64,000 nt of DNA, taken from the NCBI GenBank assembly GCA_037962975.1, contig CM075675.1, positions 101,981,718 through 102,045,717 of the forward strand, read 5' to 3'. Below the pieces are notes generated by a model. That model was not told the DNA's origin, ran no database searches, and saw nothing but the letters and a program-made list of their open reading frames with translations. Source of the DNA: Clitoria ternatea (Eukaryota > Streptophyta > Magnoliopsida > Fabales > Fabaceae). Positions within the stretch are counted from its first letter, which is position 1; every line of letters begins with the position of its first letter. The translations under genes and the position numbers were made by a program. This document shows, one piece after another, positions 25,113 through 36,529 of the stretch.

Positions 25113-26303
25113 AGAAACCTGGAGGGAAGTAATGATCAATGAGGCGTGTCATGTTCATGAACTAACTTTCCCTCTCCATTTTCCTTTTCAGGAAGCTTTC
25201 TGGAACTTAACGGGTATCGTTGTAGGAGAAAATGGAAGTTAATAAGGGATCAGACAGTTGTTCGGTCAACATAACCGAATTGAGGAAATTGTTACATGTC
25301 AAGGCTGGAAGGGTGGACACAGCTAGTCTGTAAGCTTTACGGAAAAAGCTAAACCTGACTCAAAAGATGGCCTTCTCAAGGAGGTAGGGAGGATCTTGAA
25401 ACTGTTAGAGGTTGAAGTCAAGTTAAGGCAATCACCACTTTGGCTCAATTCTATGACCCGCCCCACCAGTATTTCACATTTCGAGACTTTTAACTAGCGT
25501 CGTCAGTGGAGGAGTTTGAACAGATTTTGGGTATATCATTGAAAGGACAAAGACCTTACTGACGACTTGAGCATCGTGTAGCCATCACCTCTCTTACTCA
25601 GGTTTCAAAAATTGACCTAAATGTGTTGAGAAGTACACAACTAAATAGGAATCGGACTCCAGGGTTCGCCGTGGAATACTTAGAGATGCACATGCACAGT
25701 CTTACCAAAAAAAAGGGTTGGGAAGCTTTCATGGATGCACTTTCTTTTACCCTCTAAGGTTTCCTTTTGTTTCTTAGCATTGATAATTATGTGAACTACG
25801 ATTCCATTGACGTCTTTCTCGCCCGTTAGCTTAAGCTTGAAAATGATGTCACTGCTGTCTTGGCAAATGTTTACTGCACCATGGACTTTTGTCACACTTA
25901 GGGTGGGAAAAGAATTCTTTGTTATCTACCTGTGTTGTACGTATGGCTTACGTCACATGTCTTCAACCAAGTGGGCAGGGTTAAATTCTTTATTTTTGAC
26001 TTAAAGTTGTGCCAGTTAACCACGAAGAATGAGCGTGAGTAGGAATATCATTTAGTTGGGCTCACTCATGAAAAAGTGAGGTGATATCTGCAATGGCTGA
26101 AGGTTGACACTATCATTCACCATTGCGGGAACTATCTGAACGTCCTATTCATGGGCATCTGGGGATACATCAACTATAACTTGATCATAGCCAAGCGCCA
26201 ATTAGCTTACCCCTTACTCAGACCACCCGATGAAGAGTTCTTGGCCCCCTTTGTCCTTTACTACGCCAAGGGAAATTACACCTCAGTCGTCAAGGATATA
26301 GTA
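25113..26303 (+). pseudogene. Decayed Ogre/Tat-like ORF1 remnant (DUF7745-like)
   Basis: Stop-interrupted plus-strand frames carry phrases such as VEEFEQILGISLKGQRPY (about 25507-25560), then RLEHRVAITSLTQVSK, then EYLEMHMHSLTKKKGWEAFMDAL. From memory these resemble the first ORF product of legume Ogre-type elements, annotated in plants as a DUF7745 domain; its function is unknown. Several stops fall inside conserved phrases (for example after GQRPY), so it is dead. A later readable stretch (about 26151-26303) includes LLRPPDEEFLAPFVLYYAKG. The sequence is cut at about 26303, where half an LTR (D) begins. Confidence 0.6.
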
Positions 26304-28166
26304 TTTGAATTATATTTAATTGATTTAATTATAATTATTAGTATTTGATTATTATTGATGATATTTAATTTTGATCGATATTATTTGATTATGATTGACA
26401 TTTTTTTATTGTGATTGATGATATTGTGATTGATAATATTTGATTATGATTGACGATCTTGTGATATGAGTTTGAGCATATAGCAAGCATGACGAAAAGA
26501 TAAAACTCAGTAAGAATTTTCTTACTTTACCCTTTAAAATTTTTATTCTAAGAAAAAATATTTTATCATTATTTTAGTCTTTTATTTCTTCTTAGAAATA
26601 ATTTTCATTAACTTTATTTTTAATCTCTAAAATAAAATCTAGTATTAGAAAGAAGCTATTTTATAAAAATCAGAGGTTGAGATAATTAATTCTTGAATTA
26701 AAGAAAATTTTTATAGTTTTAAATATTCTTAGTTAATGATTTAAAAATATATATATTTTCTTTTAGAAACCAGAAATTTAAATTGGTTTTCCCTAATGAA
26801 ATAACTAAGGATATTTTGTTATAGTCGAGATTTCTAAACTCAATCTAGTTAAGATTCAAATTTGGAAAGATTATGTAAATATGTGAAGTTTTTTAAGAGA
26901 AAGTTTTGAGATATTTAAGGCTTGGAAACTCAATTTTGGTGAGATCTGAATTTGAAGACTGTACTAAATTTATTTTTATATAACAAGTTCAAGGAAGAAC
27001 TTATGGAAATGTACATTTTATTAAGATGATTTTGTGAACCTTTATGGTATTTAATAATTGAGTTTTTCAAAGTCTTAACCAACTAAATATGTGAGTAGTT
27101 CATGCATCATGTATCATTAAAGAGAAATGAGATGTGATATTGCTTGGGGACAGATTATACAAACCGAGGATACATTAGAGGAGGCTTAATTGCGAGCCTT
27201 GGGATGAGAGGGTGTGAAAGGGTGCTTCAGGTGACCTGGGGTCGCTCCCTAGTGTCGGGTACTTTCACAATAAAAACTTTCTCAGTCTGACTAGTCTCTA
27301 AGTGTTTCCACGCCAGTTGAGCTGTTCATATGCCATGAAGGCATTTATGTTTTTATTATCCGGAATTATGGAACAGTGTAAACTCCTGGTTGGCCAAGTG
27401 CAAACTAAAACTTTAAGGGCCCACATGCATAGAATGAATAAGATGGTGGTATTAAAAACATGTGACATTCATGTGATTGTGACATTCTATGTGGGTGGTT
27501 GTGAATGAAAGTATAATTGTTATGTTATGAAAACTCTACATTCATAATTGATTATGTATATGATTGTGATTGAAATTATTATATTAGATTGTGAAAACCC
27601 TTATGCTTATGTCTTATCTATAAAGTATTATATTCTGTTTCTCACTCCTTCTTGTTTGAATTTTGTGTCCAAAATATATGTTACGTGATATATAGCTAGC
27701 GGTTCAAGATGGAAGGATATGTAATTATAGAAGGGTAAAGTGGTCTCATCCTAAATCAGATAGATGAAGAGATATGATAAGAGTAGGATTCCAAAACTCG
27801 ATGGTTCAAGGATTAGGAAATGATTGGTCACATTTGTAGTAGAGATATAGTTTAGTTTTACTTTACCTTATTACAATATCAAGTTAGATAATCTTAATAA
27901 GGTAAAGGTTAAAATTTGATAAACTTTCTCATTCGGATATAATACTGTAATGATTTATCACTTATGATTGCTATTAATTGTTTTGTCATTATGAACAAAT
28001 ATTGAAAGACAATTTTTTTTTACTTTCAATATTCAAAGGAAATCAGGTGTATATACGTCCTTGTATACACGAGATAAAGAGTGATAAATATGTATATCTT
28101 TCTAAAAGTTTTTGTTTAGGGCAAGAAGAATACATATATGTCTCGTATATATAAGGGGGTGTTACA
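26304..28166 (+). mobile_element. LTR D, 5'-truncated half of an A/C-type LTR
   Basis: From 'atttgaattatattt' onward the sequence follows the right half of LTR A (from about 16047) and the complement of C, including the conserved block (about 27140-27340) and the end AGGGGGTGTTACA at 28166. The left half is missing and no target-site duplication can be recognised, so a deletion removed it, perhaps with neighbouring host DNA. The ORF at 27302-27508 lies in the conserved block and is not a gene. Confidence 0.8.
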
Positions 28167-30420
28167 CCATGCTAGTAAACAAGCAGTTGTTAAAGGAGAT
28201 GCTGGAAAAAGCCAAAGAAAACGAATAGAGCGCCCTAGCACAGAGGGAGCTCATGCAATCGGGAATCGATATCATGGAGAAATAGCTCAACGAAGTGGTG
28301 GAGGCTTGCAAGAAAGAAATAAATGATGAGAGGTGGCATATGATTGAAGTCGAAAAAGGGGTGCTGAAAGGCGGTACAAATAATGAGGGCATAAGTGGTA
28401 GAGCAAGATGAAATTATTTACTCATGGATGTATCGCTTCGCCAAGCTAGCATATTTGGCCAACGAAGTCTTGGAGGATATCCTACAATTGTTGAGGGAAG
28501 CTGAGGAAATGGAAAACCCTCTCACTACCCCCAAAGAAATTATAGTCTTCCTAGACTATTGTAAAGACCGGATTAGCCAAATGAAGGTAATGGTTGCCCA
28601 AACTAGGAAAGGTTAATGTTTTCTCTTGATGTAATGAACATTTATTGAAGTAATGAACTTTGTGGTACTTCAGATTGAAGAATTCTTCTGTGTCCATGAT
28701 TATCTCATATTAATTTTCATTTTTGCTCTACTTAGTAATTTTGCATGAGATGTTTTTGAGGAACACTCAAAGGATGCTCGTCAAGACCTGCGATCGCTTT
28801 CCGCACCATTTTATTTTTCATGCATTTATAATTTTGTTGTTTTATTTCTTTCTATTTTTGTCTCAAACACATTTTGCTTTAACAAGAAGACATCACTAGG
28901 AGACACCCTTACGGAACTCGGCTCCAGACCAGACTCATGGCTGAAATAGAATACATGACCAAAGACCTAAGAAATGAAGTTAGCCAGTTAAGAGAGAGAA
29001 TAAAGATACATGCGAAGCTTTTGGAGAAGAGATTCACAAAATGGGGCTCTTTTATGGGCAACGAGGAGCAACCCATTACCCATCGACATCCCCCTGATTT
29101 TACTTGACACATACCCAAGTTACGAATCCCATAACAATTCTTTTTACCATTAATATTGGAAACCACAACCAAGCCGCTAACCCTTACACTATGTCATTCC
29201 CGCCTTACGGCATGCCTTATGGCTACATGCCCTAACAAACTTTTGTTAGTTAGGAAGACAACCTTATACCCTTTCCATAATATGGCTTACCCTCAGAGTA
29301 TTTTCAACCATTACTCACCAGCCCCAAGATAGAAATTCCCTACAAATGACAAATCCCCAAACTCCAAACCCTACCCAAATGACCATTCTGCCAGTTAACC
29401 AAACACCAGGCCCATAATCCTCTAAGCCCTAAGCCACTCAAACACAAAACGCTTAATTGATCTAGCCAATCCCTAACCCACAAAATTTAGCCCATACACA
29501 AAATCCTATACAAAACACTGACCCGATATATCAAGCATCACTGTTCGCTCCCTTTTAACCGCAACACAATTACCCATACGGGTACATAATGCCCCATACT
29601 GCCAACTTGCAAGGTTTTGCTCAGACTCTAAACCCCGTCACAGGCCCTACTGTGGTCACACCTTCCCAACCTAAGGGGAAGATAAAGATACTTGAGGAGC
29701 GATTACGGGTTGTGGAAGGTGTTGGAGATCTTGGTCTGATGGATGCCTCCGAACTTTGCTTGGTCCCAGATATAGTGATCCCGCTAAAATTCAAGATACC
29801 AGACTTTGACAAATACCATGGTATTTCCTGCCCCTAAAACCATTTAACCATGTACTATCAAAAGATGGATTCCCGTGCTTTTGATGACAAGATACTCATA
29901 CATTGCTTCTAAGACAGTCTAGAAGGGGCCGCGTCGACTTGGTACATGCACCTAAAGTGCACTCACATCTGTTGCTAGAAGGATTTAGCAGATGCCTTCT
30001 TAAAGCAGTATAAGTATAATCTAGATATCGCGCCTGATAGATAATAACTAAAAAACATAACAAATATGGATAGTGAGTCGTTCAAAGAGTATGCTTGGCG
30101 TTAGTGGGAAACGGCGGAGCAAATAGACCTTCCGCTTCTGGAAAAAGAGGTCGGGCCAATGTTCATTGGCACGCTTCAATCTCCTTTTTATGATAGGATG
30201 ATTAGGAGTGTGTCTTCTAACTTCTCCGATATTGTCATCATCAGCAATAGAGTATAACGCAGGGCGAGAACAAGAAAGATTGCCAAAAACTCATCCAGGG
30301 CACCTGCCATTAAGAAGCCTGTGCAAACAGCCATAAAAAGGAAGGATTGTGAAACTAATACCGTCATATTTTATCAAGGAAAACCCACCAAAGACTATTT
30401 AATCCCTGTTTTTTAGCCTG
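28167..30420 (+). pseudogene. Decayed Ogre/Tat-like gag region
   Basis: Plus-strand frames with scattered stops continue the broken element. At 28395-28616 a 73-residue frame contains LREAEEMENPLTTPKEI and FLDYCKDRISQMKVM. At about 28936 a helical, possibly coiled-coil stretch (EYMTKDLRNEVSQLRERIKI) follows. From 29589 a frame contains LEERLRVVEGV and KFKIPDFDKYHGISCP, then TAA, NHLTMYYQKMDSRAFDDK, and further on DSLEGAASTWYMHL, KQYKYNLDIAPDR and LPLLEKEVGPMFIGTLQSPF. This order is that of the retrotransposon gag of legume Ogre/Tat elements. Stops replace expected residues at many points. I see no protease, reverse transcriptase or zinc knuckle after it. Confidence 0.75.
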
Positions 30421-31091
30421 TCTACCCTTTGCCATTCACACCATACCCTGGGAGCGTAGTGGCACGCTGATAACTTGGTCCATGGTCTAGGGTAGGATCA
30501 TGCATACCTTGATGATAAGCGTGGGTACATTGGCTACTGGAATGGTATGGTTCATGAGCATAAATATGGGTGTAAGAGTGGCATAAGAACACTGGTTCCC
30601 TGGAGTTAGATGGAAATGGCATATTTCCTTGGGTGTGACTTGAGCGGGAATGCCCTGCCTCTGGATATCTTTGATACTTGCATATTCACCTAGCATGGGC
30701 TTATACTGGGTAGCATAGCCATGCACGGGTGCCTAGCCTGGTCTGATCCTTAGTGTGAGGCATGCAACGTGTGTGTGGCGTTGAAACGCTGGCTTACTAG
30801 TTGGGATCCTTCATCATTAGCCTAGCCAACATGACCTTACGTTGGCCAACGTAGGCACGCGAGGCTGGGGAACCTTGCACTTGATCCCGGTTGCTTTCTT
30901 TGCCATATGCCAGCGTGAGTGCACTCCTGGGAACATGCTCATGCGTGACTTGGGGCATTCTTGCCTGGTGCCTTTGAGCGTATGAACTTGGTCTTGAATG
31001 TATGATCATGCCCTGCCACCTACATCATGTACACAACACAACATCCTAGCATGCCTACGCTACATACCAACGTAGTTACGCTAAGGGTCAA
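30421..31091. other. Unassigned repeat-like DNA left of Cassandra
   Basis: A locally GC-richer stretch with many short inverted phrases, including the perfect 16-bp palindrome TACGTTGGCCAACGTA at 30838-30853 and related 'taccaacgtag' and 'ggcacgct' motifs. Minus-strand ORFs here (30422-31009) have no recognisable domain. It may be part of another LTR, interrupted by Cassandra, but I could not define its ends. Confidence 0.35.
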
Positions 31092-31333
31092 TGTGACATC
31101 CTGGCGCTGTTGAGGGCGGGGAGTGATCGCCGGTGCATGGGCACGGACAAGGAGCGGCTCCTGGCAGGCTTCCAGTGGGAGGGACACATGAACGAACCGA
31201 ATACATACCAGAATGAGAGGGATCTAAAGACTGTATAGGTATGGGACTATACAGTCGAGGATAGCTTAAAGAAATGAATTCGTACTACCTATACCAACAA
31301 ATGCATTAGCCTTTTCGGTGGCCTATCACATAA

Positions 31334-31400
31334 GGACTCCAAAGTTAAGCGTGCTTAACTTGGAGTAATTCTGGGATGGGTGACCTCCTGGGAAGTTCTC
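31334..31400 (+). promoter_or_regulatory. 5S rRNA-like internal promoter block in Cassandra 5' LTR
   Basis: The stretch contains AAAGTTAAGCGTGCTTAACT (box A region) and GGGATGGGTGACCTCCTGGG (intermediate element and box C region), closely matching the 3' half of plant 5S rRNA. A second copy lies at 31897-31963 in the right LTR, with one change in CTCCTGGG to CTCCTAGG. Pol III transcription is known for the Cassandra family; it is inferred here. It is not a 5S gene, because the 5' half of 5S rRNA is absent. Confidence 0.9.
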
Positions 31401-31498
31401 AGGAAATGTGTGAGTGAGGACAAAAGCACATTGGAAAGGTCTTGTGTTGGTCTGTGGGGTGAGTCGTTCATTCCTGAAAAGTGGCCGGGGCGTTACAG

Positions 31499-31511
31499 TG
31501 GTATCAGAGCC
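31499..31511 (+). other. Cassandra primer-binding site
   Basis: TGGTATCAGAGCC, one base after the 5' LTR end, is a 13-base match to the 3' end of initiator tRNA-Met. Confidence 0.93.
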
Positions 31512-31567
31512 TAGCCTCTCTTAGTACGGTATGGTTCGGGGACGAACCAAGCGGAAGCTGGTGGGCA

Positions 31568-31658
31568 TGTGACATCCTGACGCTGTTGAGGGTGGGGAGT
31601 GATCGCGGGTGCATGGGCACGGACAAGGAGCGGCTCCTGGCAGGCTTCCAGCGGGGAA
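31568..31658 (+). repeat. Extra 91-bp copy of the Cassandra LTR head
   Basis: TGTGACATCCTGACGCTG begins this partial copy. After 91 bp, at 'ccagcgggga', it restarts at 31659 as TGTGGCATCCCGGGCACTG and then runs through the whole LTR. The two heads differ at several bases, so the duplication is not recent, or arose by recombination between different Cassandra copies. Confidence 0.85.
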
Positions 31659-32065
31659 TGTGGCATCCCGGGCACTGTTGAGGGCGGGGAGTGATCGCCG
31701 GTGCATAGGCACGGACAAGGAGCGGCTCCTAGCAGGCTTCCAGTGGAAAGGACACATGAACGAACTAAATACATAATGAGAGGGATCCAAAGACTGTATA
31801 GGTATGGGACTATACAGTCGAGGATAGCTTAAAGAAATGAATTCGTACTACCTATATCAACAAATGCATTATCCTTTTCAGTGGCCTATCACATAAGGAC
31901 TCCAAAGTTAAGCGTGCTTAACTTGGAGTAATTCTGGGATGGGTGACCTCCTAGGAAGTTCTCAGGAAATGTGTGAGTTAGGACAAAAGCACATTGGAAA
32001 GGTCTCGTGTTGGTCTGTGGGGTGAGTCGTTCATTCCTAAAAAGCGCCCGAGGCATTACAGTCAA

Positions 32066-35000
32066 ACTTACCAAACACTTATAATTGAAACTTGACCTAA
32101 AATTGCTATAAATACACACAACTTAGCTTAAAATATTGAAATATTTTATTCTTTACCTAAATAATTGAAATTGCCAAATAATTACTAAATTATTACTTAA
32201 TTAAGTATTTTGAAAATTAAATTACTAAATAATTGCTAAATAATACCAAATAATTAAGTCTTTTCAAGACTTATCAAGGACTATTTTTAACGATGGGGAT
32301 TAGAAAACCAATAGCCAGAATTTACAATCATAAATAAAAAAAATAGCAAAGCAAAAAAAAGAGCAAAAATCATCATCTTTTTCACCACCTTCAACAACCC
32401 CCTAAAACCATCACAACCCCCCACCACCATTTCCTCACCATCAAAACCGCCACCACCACAACCACCTCAAACTCACCACCACCATAACAACACCCGCGAC
32501 TCCATAAGCCAAACCGCCACTGTCACTGTCCTTCACACCTTCAAACCGTGGCCACCATAGCCAAAACCATTACACCATACCATTGTCACCCTTACCAGGA
32601 CCATCACCATGAAGTCCAACCAAACCCTTATCACCACAAGAATCATCCCTCTTTAGCCAAAACAAACAAAAACATAGACAGAGGGAAGAAGAATAAGAAG
32701 ACCCACTGTTAGTCCCTCTCATCACAAACGTCATCTATCACTATTCCCGTCGAGCATGCGAGATTCCCACCACCATCGTGAGTTGCTCATTACGACATGC
32801 CGTCACCGCGGGCCACCTCCACTTCCTAATCTTATCTCCTTAACTTTTAAATTTAGGTTAAAATTTGGCCTTAGTTCACTAACCAGGTCACGAACCTCAT
32901 CATGAGGCCCGTTTAATTATGTTTCCTTTCCTTTTCTTTTTTTTTCATTTATTTCCTTTCATGTTCCATTTTCGTTTTTTTATATCTATCTTTCGTTCTC
33001 TGTTCCATCTCTTTTTTTCCTTTCTTTTGTTTTGCTTTTTTTTCATGTATGGCTCTGGGGCTTAAGCTCATTTTTTTTCCCTTTATCTTTATTTTTCTTT
33101 TTTAGGTTCTTTGGGCCTCGCCAAGTTGAGACCCACTTCTATTTTATCTCACTTATTTTTCTTATTAATCTTTTATTTTATTTATTTATTTTATTTCTCA
33201 TTTTACTTTAATCTTCAATTTAAAAATGTTAGAAGGGAAAAGGTAAACCATATGACCTCTGTGTTGTGTGTGTCGTTTCTTTTACCTTGTTTTATTTGTT
33301 TATTTCGTTCAATTTTATTTTATTTTAAATTGTTTTATTTCCTAAAGAGAAGAAAGTAAAATATTCCATAAATATTCAAAAGCAAAAACAAATATTTTCA
33401 TACCATAAAAGAATGAAGTTTTTTTAATAATAAATAAATAAGTTTGGTTTAAATTTAAAATGAACCTTTTTAAATAATGTGACGATCTTATGATAGTGTC
33501 GTGCAAAATATTTTGCCTACATCGATGTTATAAGGTCATGAAGGTTGATGCATGTATGGAGTACTCCGTCTTGTATTATTTATTTGATATAAGACTCCAT
33601 TTTTTTTAAAAAATAATCTAAATTACAATAGGGTCTCCTTTAAACAAAAGGGTATGTGAAAGTCCAAAATATCTTTTCTTCAAGTTGAGTCAATGTTTTA
33701 ATTTTTTTAAAATATTATTTAAATAAAACTAAAAAATTAATTTTCAAATTTTATTTCACCGAGAATTTATTTCCCGATGTATCCTGGAAATCATAGGAAC
33801 GAGAATAATTGTTGTCAGATCCGTTTTCCTTTTAGTAATTTTCATTTGTCGTTGTTTATTTTAATCAATTTTAAATTGTTATTATTTAATTTGAAAACAT
33901 TGTTTTACTATAATGAGACTAATTTGGATGAGACATCTATGTTAAAAATAACAATTTTCCTTGTGAAAAGATTAATTTAGACGAGACGTCCTATTAATCC
34001 TATTTTTTTAACATGTTCTATTTAAGATTAATTTGAATGAGATGTCCGTGTTATTTATTTCCTTTCTTGGAGATTGAATTAATTTATGAGCTATTTAAAG
34101 TGCACGCAATCAATTTGAGGTATCTGTTTTATAACGGAATCCACATGTAATTCTACTTTCGAATTTAAAATCTCATTTTTATGATTAATGCCTTAATGAA
34201 GATTTTTCTATTTTATCTTTAAATAAATATTAATGATGATTTTTTTTTGTAAGGATCTTGATTTTTTTTTATGGTCGGCCTTCTATCACAGCTATCTTTA
34301 TTTTTCCTAACTGGTATGTTGTGGGACTATTTTAAGTTTTGCTTCCTTGTGGAATGTCACGAGAGAATTGACGTATTTCTTGGAGATTTTGTAGTTTTGA
34401 TATTGGGTCCCTTTAGCAAACGTAGTTTATCGCTTTTTTTAATGAATTTATAGTCTTTTAAAAATTATTAGAGGCGTTTTGATGAAATACAAAATATGAT
34501 TCAGTATTGAAAGAAAAACTTCTTAACGTAAAGTTTTTAATATTATAAATTTCTTTATTAGTTGTTGAATAGTCATTTTTATTATTTTATTATTTTTATT
34601 TAAATATGATAATTTTAATCTTTTACATAATTATAATATTTTATGTTACTTAAATTTATTTAATATAATTAAATTTTTTTTGTCAAATTAATAACTTTAT
34701 TTCATTAAGTTACATGAACCAATATAAAATATTAACTACTCAAAAAATTATAGATTATAAATAATGAGCGGTATAAGCTGGTTTCATCAAGAGTTATTGT
34801 TCCATAAACTTCATGCCAAAAAAAGAGAAATATATGTAAAATTCATAAAAAGAAGAAAATAAATAAATAAAATCATAAAAAGAAGAAAATAAATAAAAAG
34901 TCATCCAATTTTTATAAATAAACAAAAATTAATAGTTAATTTATTGGTAGAGGAAATCGAACTTCCAATCTTTTACTCCTTTCTATCAAATTTAGCACCG

Positions 35001-36529
35001 TACCATTACTGAGCTTAATGTTTTTTAATAGCTCACTAGTATTTTGTGTGTATTAATTAACTGCGTAAAAACACGTGTTGTTAGTATCCTAGCAGCCCAG
35101 CTACACAACTTTTAACTCTGAAATTTTGTTGCTCTATTGTTGAACTACATAGTTTTGTTAGTTTTCTTGGTCACTTTGCTTTCTCCCAAATTCTCAATCT
35201 CAATTTCTTATTATCTTCTTTCCAAACCTTCCATTCTTGTTCCTAGACACCATGTTAAAATGTCATGTATCAGCTTAAAAATGTCTAATATCACCTTTAC
35301 ACACTTTATAAGATAAGATTTGTGACATTACTTGACTTTTGACATCAGTTAAACTTTCTAATACATCAAGATTACCAATTTGATTGAGTTTATGTTTGGT
35401 TATCATATTTTTTCAACGAGTTTTTCTTCTAACTTTACAACCATAAAACTTATTTACAAAATCACCTATATCTAATCAAATTTAACCATTTACAAGTAAA
35501 AAAATCCATATGTTAGGAACTTATCAACTTGCTGTGCTACCTTGTTGCTAACAAAGATTGACAAGTCAAGATTGCTTGATTGGAGACTTGGACTAAAAAA
35601 ATTAGAAGACTCAGTGGTCCCAAAAGCAGAATTAGCAAAGTTGAGCCCAAGGGTAACCCAAAATAGAGACTATGGAATTATCAAAGTGCTAACTGTCCCT
35701 TTGGCATTGTTTCCTTATACAAAGAAAGCCACACCATTCCTTTGATCCTCTCAGGGAAGACTGCACTACTCCATGTTATGCTTGCTTGGCTCCTATCTTT
35801 TTTCCCTTTTATGTCTTTTGCTTTGCCTATGTATTGATGTGTATATTTAGGACTCTGTCTTTTAGGATAATAACAACAAACAAGTTGACAAAAGATTGGT
35901 GTGTGATTCATTGTACTTGTGATAAACAAAGATTAATTAAACCAGCCATCATTAACTTGAAGGTTTTTTCAAAATAAAATAAGACAAGTGTTAACATGTT
36001 AAAGGTATAAATTAATTGAAGAAACAAGAATAAAAAGCATTTAGTAAAAAAAATGTAAGGTGTAATAAGTGCTAGGAAGTCGTAGCAAAATGAAACTCGA
36101 ATTATATGGTGCAGCCAAGTAAGAGATGATGATTAAATAGCTTTTATTTTCTACTTCATGATCAAAATTTTACATCTGTCTCCTAAACAAGACAAATTGC
36201 TCGAGTTTATAGGAAATCACCACACAAATTTGTTCATAACAAACTTCTTCAAAACCATATTAATTTGATTTTTTGTCTAAGGGATCTCAAACCCACAGTT
36301 ATATGGAAGCGACGACTTTTTGCCTCTAAATAAACAGGGCATTGGAATGTGAGTCCTAAAAAATCCATATTGTCACCTAATATTATTCTTCTCTATTTTG
36401 TTACAACTGGTTAAAAATCCATACTGTCACCTAACTTAATGTTAATTTATTATAAATAGATTTAGCAATATAAATATAGCGATTTCTTAACGACATTTAA
36501 AATTTGCTTTGCGGTAAAATCAGAGTAAA
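32066..36529. other. AT-rich intergenic and unassigned repeat DNA
   Basis: No gene is supported. A TATA-like 'gctataaatac' lies near 32107. About 32380-32620 is CCA/ACC-rich, and 32930-33330 is T-rich with CTTT runs. A tandem duplication of about 27-31 bp built from 'atcataaaaagaagaaaat' occupies about 34841-34899. ORFs at 33111-33359 and 35542-35745 show no recognisable domain or splice context. Parts may be old LTR sequence. Confidence 0.5.

Larger units (their letters stand above)
31092..32060 (+). mobile_element. Cassandra TRIM retrotransposon with 5S-derived LTRs
   Basis: A complete short element flanked by GTCAA at 31087-31091 and GTCAA at 32061-32065. The 5' LTR (31092-31497, 406 bp) starts TGTGACATCC and ends GCGTTACA. 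A primer-binding site follows, then only about 55 bp of internal DNA, and a right LTR ending GGCATTACA. There is no coding capacity, so movement would need enzymes from another retroelement. Each LTR contains a 5S rRNA-like block, the hallmark of Cassandra. Unusually, the right side has an extra 91-bp copy of the LTR head (31568-31658) before the complete right LTR (31659-32060, 402 bp). Confidence 0.95.

Noticed and set aside
31334..31400. A 5S rRNA gene
   Set aside because: Only the 3' half of 5S rRNA is present and it lies within Cassandra LTRs.
35542..35929. Overlapping ORFs on both strands (67 and 82 codons) with gene-like codons
   Set aside because: No recognised domain, splice context or repeat of the frame; coding status cannot be supported from sequence alone.
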